A stretch of 64,000 nucleotides of DNA, from contig NC_071354.1 in NCBI RefSeq assembly GCF_943734655.1, positions 4,995,001 to 5,059,000 of the forward strand, written 5' to 3'. Of this stretch, positions 56,712 through 64,000 are shown piece after piece. Within the stretch, counting starts at the first letter, position 1; the number at the start of each line of letters is the position of its first letter. Source of the stretch: Sabethes cyaneus. Lineage: Eukaryota; Arthropoda; Insecta; Diptera; Culicidae. A model generated the notes under the pieces. That model saw only the letters and a program-made list of their open reading frames with translations, did not search any database and was not told the origin of the DNA. The translations under genes and the position numbers were made by a program.

Positions 56712-57310
56712 TTAAGGGGAAACCCTACTCTGGAAAGTCGGAAAAATCGAATTTTATGTTTTTGCATTTTCGAGACGCTTACACCTTCAGAAATGGCATG
56801 CCTAAAGGATTTTTTAATATCTGATCTCGTTAAAAACTAACGGAAAATTTTGTGGAGTCACTTCAAGGGAAGCCCATTACTGTAAGAAATTTTGAACGCG
56901 TTTCCCCCAAATCCATGTTTCTTTAGCTGGCGGTACGTGTATCTCAGAATCGGTCCACTAGATTTGGCTGAAATTTTTTTTCAGCATGTAGAAATGAATT
57001 ATTTAAATTGTTACGTAGCCGTTTTTTGATATCTCAATTTTTTATGAGTTTCTAATTGGCGATTTTTGATGAAAAAACACCTTTCTTTTGGAAAAATTGC
57101 CGCCATTTTGGTAATTTTTCAAATTTTCGAAAACCGCTATGTAAAAATTTAGGTATCACCTAAAGCTTTAAAATCATCCTTGAAATCCGTTTTGATACTC
57201 CGTTAATTCCCGGCACGTACCGCCAGCAAGGAACTATTTTCTAGAGGGCATTCACGGCATTTACGAAAATTTATTATTTTTCGGTATTCCAGAGTAGCCC
57301 CCCCTCCTTA
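56712..57310. mobile_element. Foldback TIR element, about 600 bp
   Basis: The left end TTAAGGGGAAACCCTACTCT and right end AGAGTAGCCCCCCCTCCTTA are imperfect inverted repeats that continue inwards (TCTGGAAAGTCGGAAAAAT against ATTTTTCGGTATTCCAGA). Inside, CTGGCGGTACGTG (56930) pairs with CACGTACCGCCAG (57213). No coding capacity. Confidence 0.65.
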
Positions 57311-59707
57311 GGAACTGTTTCAAAACATATATTGATCATTGGGCGCGCTACTTTTGGTTAAACAAAACTAATAAGAATTAATCTGCGTTAACATTTAGAA
57401 CATTGATTCGCATTCGTTGATTTTTTCGAAAGTAGCTGAAACTACTCTCATTATGACAGATTAATTTAAGGTATATTTCTCAATAATTATGCCAGTTAAA
57501 AGATTAATTAACTAATGTTCTCTGTTGCTTAAAAGAAGATTTCTTGGCACTTTGCTTTTTGGTTATTTTCGCACATTATAGCATTACATCCTTACAGTAT
57601 GTAGAGTTGCAAGTAACCAACTGACGCACATCTTTGAGCGATTCTCTGATTCTTCGCTCTGAGAATTGCTACGTCACATCACATGCATGAATATTTCTTG
57701 TTTTCTGTCTCGTTTTCATACAAGACTTTAGTTTCGAGTATATTCTTAGGAATATCGATATAAAAGGAAGGGTTGGTTGTTCTTTTCTACAAAAATCATT
57801 TTACATTCAGGATATCAATTTGGTCTAGCTTCAATGTTTAAGGGGAAACCGAAAATGGTCCAAAGATGACTGGATAAATGGCTACCGTTCGATGCATGTA
57901 TTGTTTTGTGCCTTAAAAATGCATATGTATTGGCAGAGTACGTAATCAGTGCTCCCAGTGCTGTAAGAATTTCCTAGATCTTGTCATTCCATTTATCGAC
58001 CTGGTACATATCAACAAACGTTCAGCAAAACATAATTGCTAATGGAAAATAAATTCAACGGATCATATAGATCATTACGTGTTCATAAAACGTAGAATCT
58101 GGAATTGGTTAATAGATATTTGGTTGCGCACATATTTCGTTGCACTAGCGCTTTCTGAAAAAACAGCACCACGGTCTCAAAGTTTCGCCACATCAATGAG
58201 CTTTTAAAGAGCTTTCTGCTTTTGCCGCATCGATAAGCTTAGAGAATGTAAACAAACTAACAGCTGACCAGCAATCAAAAACTCGCCTTCAGTGCAAACG
58301 TATTAATTAGCCATCCTATTGAATGCATAGGATCAATAGTATTGCTGCTGCAAATCTTAGATGAATCTCAATGTCTTGATAAAGAAAATAAACCATATTT
58401 CGGGATGTTCGTAGTCGGAGCGGTTGGCTGCGGATCAGCTGCGTTTATGTTAGCAAGCTCTGCCATTCGACATATATTACCAATACTAAGGTAACATTCA
58501 AATAAATGTTTAGGTTTTTAACGAACACATGAGATGTACAGCATAGTGTGTGTCGCTCTAACACAATAACGTTAGCCACTTTCGGTGTCTCCTTAAATTA
58601 TAAAATTGGCTAAAGAGAAAGGGTAGTTTTAAAATTTCACATTGTTTACTTTCAGGACATCAACTTAGTCTGGGTTTAATCGAAACGAAAAAATCGTTAC
58701 CTATTGGTCGGAAACGCCTTGTCGCTTTTTTGAAGTCGTGGTAGTTGAATTCACAAGTGTATAAACTTACTGTCGCGGGCCTGGGAAGTAAAATCATGCT
58801 TACATGTGTTTGGTTGGTTCGTTAATTCTTGACAGTGATTGATGTTTATGCTTATTGAAATAGCGATTTTACAAACTTTCTATTATATTCGATCAATTCC
58901 TAAACGAATTTTTGATCGGTTTTTCGGCTCAAATTGCTCAAGCTGGCTGAATCATGTTTCCTCTTTGCAACAGTGTATCGCTAGTTATGACCCAACGTGA
59001 AGAAAACTGCAAATTTCTTCAAACTTACGGTATTGACAATAATTCACGCTTGGGATATAAATTCGCGGAAACTATGAAACGATGTCTTTCACAACATTCC
59101 TACTAATAACACTTGTTTTTATGCCCGGAAACCGGCGTATTAAATGTTATTTACTGTAAGCAAATACCGATTACAGTGTGTTATTTTTTTGTCCACCAAC
59201 TGCAGCCAGCACTGGTGTAGTAAATTCTCCTTTCGAATGCAGATTTGCGCGCTCTTATCTCGGTAAACATTCGCTGTTTCGTTTACAGTACCTAAAGTAC
59301 CAAAACCCTGCAAGTCAGTACCCTTCACACGTGTTTGCACGCAGCTGGAAAGGAGCAGTCCATGCTGTATATTATATGTAACACGTGGCTTCCTTTACTA
59401 ACATCTAAGCGGTGTTTCAGTGTTTTGGTTCGTACGTGTGTTCGATGCGTTGTCAAGGTTAGATTACTCTCACGGCGAATTTGTGTTTGATCTCGAGTTC
59501 GTGTTCACTTAAGCCATTCTAATACTTAGGCCTAGGTGAGCAGAAAATCTCAATAATGTTAAACTTTCTTGCGTAACAAACATTTTACTTTCAAGCCCTT
59601 TTTGAGAGCACTTTGCGAAATACTCCTGGGAACTTGGACAAACCAAGTTAAAGAATGACTTCAATATTATAATTCAACTAATATTTTAATACAGCCATAA
59701 AATAAAA
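57311..59707. other. E75 intron 2: AT-rich, nothing recognised
   Basis: No gene, defined repeat or strong palindrome was found in 2.4 kb. Small open frames at 59140-59381 on both strands are mutual shadows without domains. Confidence 0.35.
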
Positions 59708-59789
59708 ACTTTTGGTAAAGAGGCGAACCAGCCGCAGGCTGAAAACCTCTCTAATATAGAATTAAAAAAAAAAAAAAAACTTTTGGTAA
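59708..59789 (+). mobile_element. 60-bp LINE 3'-tail insertion with 11-bp target duplication
   Basis: ACTTTTGGTAA at 59708-59718 and 59779-59789 flanks a 60-bp insert. The insert contains a stem-loop (AGAGG...AGCC-GCA-GGCT...CCTCT) then TCTAATATAGAATT and a poly(A) tail. The short conserved stem-loop plus poly(A) looks like the extreme 3' end of a LINE copied by an enzyme that stopped almost at once. Confidence 0.75.
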
Positions 59790-60180
59790 GTTTTGACTCA
59801 ATAAATTGCTCTTTAATTTGAAATTTTATATGAAACCTAATCCTAATAAGAATCGAATTTGAGCATCAATGTAAGTATGAACCGAAATGCCAAAACGCTA
59901 TTCGTTCAGTAAAATCTAAGGTGTCCTGTTTATAATTCTTTAAGTTTTAAATTTCTCCGAAGTTGCGACGTAGACAAAATTTCTCTTTACGAAAAACTAC
60001 AGAAAAAATTGAGGTATTTTCTGCCATTCAAACAATAAACCTTGAACCAAAACTATTTATATATAAAATAATAAAATAGATTAGATCAGTAGATCACTCG
60101 CCAATACAGTTCAGTTTTTGCTCTGAAAATAAACCACGTTCATCGAATCTTCATCGGAAAACTAGTCAAATATTTGTGTT
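59790..60180. other. AT-rich, nothing recognised
   Basis: No feature seen between the LINE tail and the TIR element. Confidence 0.35.
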
Positions 60181-60819
60181 TAGGGTAGTTTGCCAATTGT
60201 TGCCCACCACCCAATTGTTGCTCACTTCTCGGTTTTTGAATAATATCTGAGAGGGGTGGGATGACCCCTCCCCCTATAAGAGGGGACGTTCCCATACAAA
60301 TGAAATACAAATTTCCTCATAACTAAAGAACTAATCAACCAATGGATCCAAAAACTATCAATAGTAACACTAGATGGTTCAATGTTGCCGGCAACCCGCC
60401 GTCGAAAGTGCCGGCCACTGCGGGGCAGTCCCCCGCAGAGATCACCTCCATCCAGGTTTATTTATTTTCCCAAGTCTACTGACTTCTATTACTTTCCTTC
60501 AGTTGGATCCAAACGAGCGATAGCGAGTAAGGAGAGGATAACCCCTGCGAAATGGTACTTTCCACGACAACATTTTCCGTGAAATGGTACATCCCGTGTA
60601 AGGTTTTTCGCGAAATGGTATTCCGCGTTATGGTCAACCGAGAAGTGGTGTTCCGCAAAATGGTATTCGGCGAAATGTTATATAATCATGGCGAATATTT
60701 AAATGCTATTCGCTTTATTTTATCAGGCTAAGCAATGGGGGGAGTTGTTTCACTGAAAGGTCATTTTGTTTACAGGACAAATTAAGAATTAGGTGTGCAA
60801 CAATTGGCAAATTACCCTA
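60181..60819. mobile_element. TIR element with TA target duplication
   Basis: The left GGGTAGTTTGCCAATTGTTG (60183) and right CAACAATTGGCAAATTACCC (ending 60817) are inverted repeats of about 26 bases with few mismatches, bounded by TA on both sides as for Tc1/mariner-type MITEs. Inside are an inverted fragment of the 135-bp module (60245-60360), a GC-rich segment (CGGCAACCCGCCG...GCGGGGCAGTCCCCCGC) and the GAAATGGTA tandem repeats. Composite, with no transposase. Confidence 0.75.
60545..60690 (+). repeat. Degenerate CGAAATGGTATTCCG tandem repeats
   Basis: Six to seven imperfect units built on (G)CGAAATGGTA followed by TTCCGC-like sequence, spaced about 20-32 bases, inside the TIR element. 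Confidence 0.7.
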
Positions 60820-62326
60820 TAATCCTAATCGTGCCTTAAGGGTAGATAAACGCTTTCGATTATCTCAAAACGAGACAACCGATCTACTAAGAATCTCGTA
60901 GTTTCTAACAATATTTTCTAGCATTTCTGATGGAGGCGCGTGGTACGCACTGGTACAGTGTGAGAAGTAAGTTTAATAAAGCGTCAACACCAGCAACGCT
61001 CATCCATAAAATCCCTCAAAACTCAATTTATTTCACTGCCTAATTTCGATGCCTCGATGTTCGAAAACATCCAGAAGACAAAAAAAAAAATGTGCGGCCT
61101 GCCTGCCACGGTGCAAACTGGTGCAGCAGTTGTGGTCTATCGCATCGCAGCCTACCGGTGGCCGTATGTATATTAATAGATCTAAACAAGCAGAGAGTGG
61201 AGCTCTTTTTCATAATTCCGTCCCCGATCCGATTCGACACAGTCCAATTTAGAAACGCATCGTTTGCGCACAATTGGCTCTGTTTCATAGCTTTGCTACT
61301 GTGGTAGGGTACTCTATTTGATGCCTAGAAGGGGTGTGCGTGATTTGGGATCTTTTGGAGGGACGCGATAGGCGCATACGGTCCGTTGTCACCACCGGCG
61401 CCATTGGTGCAAGAGTAGTAAGGCCAGGGTGTTCATTTTTTTCGGTTCGCAATTTTAGCTTGTCTTAATGCTGCTTACTTTTTTTTGACACCGATCTTGT
61501 TTCTTCATCAGGCAAAGCTTGATCTCCTTCGAATTACCCGCGTACGCCATCGTTTGTTGTTTGCTGCCAGTTGTTGCTGTGAATTCCTCTCACTTTCCGC
61601 TCGCTTGCTGCTTGCTGGTCTTGGGTCCGCTCAAACCCCTTTCCTGCGCTTGCAAACAGAGCACTGCCCCAAACTGTGAACAGAGTCATCGCAAGAGCGG
61701 GAAAGCAATATATCGACCTGCATTTTTCACTCGTCCGTTTGCCAACTACTGCCGCTGGTGGCCGTGCTGAATCACAGCCGCTGCCATCGTCGTCGTCGTC
61801 GTTGTCGTGCTAAACTAAGCAAGCTGTGCCAGCGACCGCGTCTCGTTCGCACTCCTACCGTAGTACTGACTGGCAGCGCCGGGGTAGATGACCAAAAATT
61901 GGGTCACGAAAAAACCTACCAACACAGGGGCACATTCCGAGGGCATACTCATACCAGTGCACCCTGAACTAAGTAGTCACTGCCAAGCTAAACACGGCGC
62001 GATTGCGACGACGGCATAGCACGAGGCCTGTACGATGGTTGCCTTTTTGAAACGTGCAACCCCGTTCCGTTTTCGAGCGATGGCCGCGCAGATGCTTCGA
62101 CTTGGGGCTGCGAGTGTATGCAAGTAAGAGAGAGATAAAATGTGTAGTAAGCCATGGTAACAGCGTCGTCGACATCGACGTCGTCGTCGTCGCCGTGTGT
62201 ACAGTCGGTGGGTGGGTGGCTGGTTGGGCTGCTTGGATGGGTGCTCCTGGTTGGCAGGCTTGCTGACAGAGTGCGAACCGAAAATGTTTGACTGTATACC
62301 ACACTAACCAACAGCATCAGGGGCTT

Positions 62327-62356
62327 CTAGCTAGCTAGCTGGCTGGCTGGCTGGCT
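62327..62356 (+). repeat. CTAG/CTGG tetranucleotide microsatellite
   Basis: Three CTAG-type units followed by four CTGG units, then CTTACTGG. Simple sequence, no function assigned. Confidence 0.85.
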
Positions 62357-62449
62357 TACTGGGTGATAGGTTTAGCCGCGCTGTATGCAGCGTCAAGAAA
62401 AGGAAGGTGGTAGGTGGCGAGTGTGCAGGCCCACGGCAACGGCAATGAC

Positions 62450-62462
62450 AGGTCGTTGAACT
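62450..62462. promoter_or_regulatory. Candidate ecdysone response element (IR1)
   Basis: AGGTCG T TGAACT: one mismatch (A to G in the last base of the left half-site) to RGKTCANTGAMCY, 1.5 kb upstream of the B-type ATG. This is the most promoter-proximal of the candidate EcR sites for that isoform. Confidence 0.4.
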
Positions 62463-63264
62463 GTGCGCCTTGCTTTTGCTCCTCGGCAGCCTTTGTTCGA
62501 ACGTAAACTCGTCGGTAAACCAGCAAGGTTTTGGGTCTGCTATTCGCGCTGAAACGAAACGTTCTTAAGGACATTTTGGGGCTTGCTGAAATCCAATCAC
62601 TCCTAGGTTTTTGCGTAACTAGAAACCATCTAGTGGCAACCGGTGAGGAGATTTTGATAGAAGTGCCGGAAATTATTAATTTGCCTGCTAGACTATTTAT
62701 ACTTGAACGGACAAAGTTTTGATCAGTAAAACGACTTTGGGTAGAAAGCGATAAAATTTTAAAAGCGGGACTTTTTGGGTAGTTTCTAAAGATTATCATA
62801 TAATTTTTAGGTAAAAAACCTCACTGACAAATTTATTACTAAACAATTAAATAAAAAAACACATTGAAATTATTGCGAATAAATGATACCAAAAATTGCA
62901 AGTTATCGACAGAAATGATATCTCATCATTGCGAAATCAAACAAAAAAAGTCTGCTGACCTCCAATCGACTGGTTAACACGCACTTTGGGTCTAAGCAAC
63001 AAATTATCGTGCGTCAACAGAAGATCCTACGAAAGGCCATCCATCTCCTTAATCCGGAGGAGGCGAGCCATCATTTTCAGCCACATTTTCGGCCAAAGTC
63101 ATCTGCACCAAGTCGCGTGCTATACGATGGCCCTGCTGCCGCTGTATCTGCTACTGGTTAGGCTGGTACGAGCTGCTGGCTGGTATAGAGGGATCCGGGC
63201 TGGCGCGGGAATTGGGTTCAAGCGAAAAGTGGCACTTCATGTGCAAAGTATGAAAAGGGTGGGT

Positions 63265-63293
63265 ATTGTGTGTGTGCGCGCGCGTGTGTGTGT
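63265..63293 (+). repeat. GT/GC alternating purine-pyrimidine run
   Basis: TTGTGTGTGTGCGCGCGCGTGTGTGTG-type run of alternating purine and pyrimidine, immediately before an initiator-like TCAGTG at 63293. Such tracts can adopt Z-DNA and often lie near promoters. Confidence 0.7.
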
Positions 63294-63980
63294 CAGTGTC
63301 CATGCAGAGAAATAGCATAACAGCTACCGAGCGAGAAATAACGGTGGTAGGGCATTACTTTACTCTAGACGACTACGAGCGAAGAGCAGTGGATCCGGCT
63401 GAGTCGTGCGAAAGAGATGCCAAAATGCACGCAAACAGCTCCACACTCACACACTCGCGAAGAACACAGCAACAACAGGCAAGAAGTAGATTTGAATCAA
63501 AAACAAAACTTGGCGCGCTCGGGCCGCACACCACTGCAAGCGCGAGTTGTTTGGTATACTGTTTTTCTCAAGTTTCATTCGCAAATTGAACTCTGGAATG
63601 TGAGCATCTACTCCGCCGATTTGGTCCGTCTTTCGACTCAAGCGAGTGCTGAAGGCAAACGTCGTCGCAGCAAGCCGATCGTAGTCCAAGTCGTCGTCGC
63701 CGTCGCAGTTTTGTCGTCGTTGCCGCCGTTGCCTGCTTGCCTGTGCGTCAGAAAAGTCCAAGTTTTTTCCTGGAGGAGTGCAAAGTGTAATGTGTGCGCA
63801 AAAAGCATGATACTCTAGATCATGCATTGAAGAAGTGCAATAAGTCGGTGGTTTGTGCGTCTGGTTATTCTTTCCGATCTCTTGAGAAGGCCAAGCAAAA
63901 GGATAAATCTTCGTGTGTGTTTAGAAAGAAGACTTTTGCAACAGCAACAGCAGCAAGACGAACAGATTAGGCAAAACAAA
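63294..63980 (+). promoter_or_regulatory. E75: Probable 5' leader of the E75 B-type transcript
   Basis: Sequence leading up to ATG 63981, rich in CAG/CAA words such as ACAGCAACAACAGG and GCAACAGCAACAGCAGCAAG. An initiator-like TCAGTG lies at 63293-63298; the element about 28 bases downstream (AGCTAC) fits a DPE only partly. In the frame of ATG 63981 the last stop is TGA 63828-63830, and no other ATG intervenes. Start-site position is inference. Confidence 0.4.
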
Positions 63981-64000
63981 ATGGGATGTGCAGTGCAGCA
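63981..64000 (+). CDS. E75: Nuclear receptor E75, B-type first exon (start only, cut by window end)
   Basis: ATG in excellent insect context (CAAAACAAAATGG) opening MGCAVQ, similar to the E75B start MVCAMQ that I remember from Drosophila. Position supports the call: same strand, within the intron after the first-zinc-finger exon, which is where the B-specific promoter and exon sit in E75 genes. The B isoform replaces the A-type N-terminus and zinc finger 1 with its own N-terminus; lacking a complete DNA-binding domain it acts mainly through partners such as HR3, with nitric oxide and haem modulating the ligand-binding domain. Only 20 bases are visible, so the call rests on six residues plus context. 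Confidence 0.55.

Larger units (their letters stand above)
60820..63300. other. Upstream region of the B-type E75 exon
   Basis: GC-rich simple sequence with CGTCGTCGTCGTCGTTG at 61788, TCGACATCGACGTCGTCGTC at 62169 and the 62327 tetranucleotide repeat. It contains an EcRE candidate at 62450-62462 and is probably promoter-proximal DNA of the B-type transcript. 62.75-62.96 kb is AT-rich. Open frames on both strands overlap and lack domains. Confidence 0.4.

Overview
The window is insect nuclear DNA with the look of a culicine mosquito (an Aedes-like genome is my best guess): very long introns, few exons, and many interspersed transposable elements, including RTE-like LINE fragments, a tRNA-like SINE family, hAT-type MITEs and other foldback elements. 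No bacterial-type gene organisation is present.

The only host gene I can support is the ecdysone-inducible nuclear receptor E75 (Eip75B, NR1D3), on the + strand. An isoform-specific N-terminal exon (8382-8979) ends in phase 1 and joins exactly to an exon at 31059-31147. That second exon encodes the first zinc finger of the DNA-binding domain and stops after the P-box CEGCK, where the next exon (outside the window) should begin with GFFRRS. At the right edge an ATG (63981) opens a peptide, MGCAVQ, that resembles the start of the E75B isoform, which lacks the first zinc finger. The layout is therefore: A-type promoter and N-terminal exon, 22-kb intron, zinc-finger-1 exon, then a very long intron containing the B-type promoter and first exon.

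Gene-poor stretches between the exons hold (a) GC-richer islands at about 6.8-12.7, 23.4-26.2, 31.1-32.2, 38.0-39.9, 42.9-46.9, 52.0-54.1 and 61.0-64 kb, possible regulatory DNA, and (b) AT-rich repeat-laden DNA. Several islands contain palindromes close to the ecdysone-receptor binding site (half-sites separated by one base), including an exact consensus match at 52755-52767. That fits E75 as a direct EcR/USP target.

Mobile DNA: an apparently full-length, young Ty3/mdg4-type LTR retrotransposon (16444-22552, identical 246-bp LTRs, 4-bp target duplication) lies in sense orientation in the first E75 intron. It has gag with an RGG/Gln-rich tail and a long pol in the +1 frame. Other elements include a 5'-truncated RTE-like LINE with a 12-bp target duplication (3089-4535), further LINE reverse-transcriptase fragments (about 15.3-16.3, 41.2 and 50.1-50.5 kb), a 60-bp LINE tail insertion (59719-59778), four SINE copies, a pair of about 1-kb repeats (5489-6497 and 13218-14161), a hAT MITE nested in another hAT MITE nested in a satellite-like repeat (33.04-34.09 kb), and several terminal-inverted-repeat elements (36283-36593, 47745-48670, 55351-56474, 56712-57310, 60181-60819).

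I found no wholly new gene system. The most interesting items are the isoform architecture of E75, the candidate EcR sites, the self-overlapping uORF at the A-type start, the sense LTR insertion, a hammerhead-ribozyme-like palindrome at 14394-14541 and the 2.4-kb pyrimidine-rich array at 34.2-36.6 kb. All calls come from reading the sequence; no database search was run.
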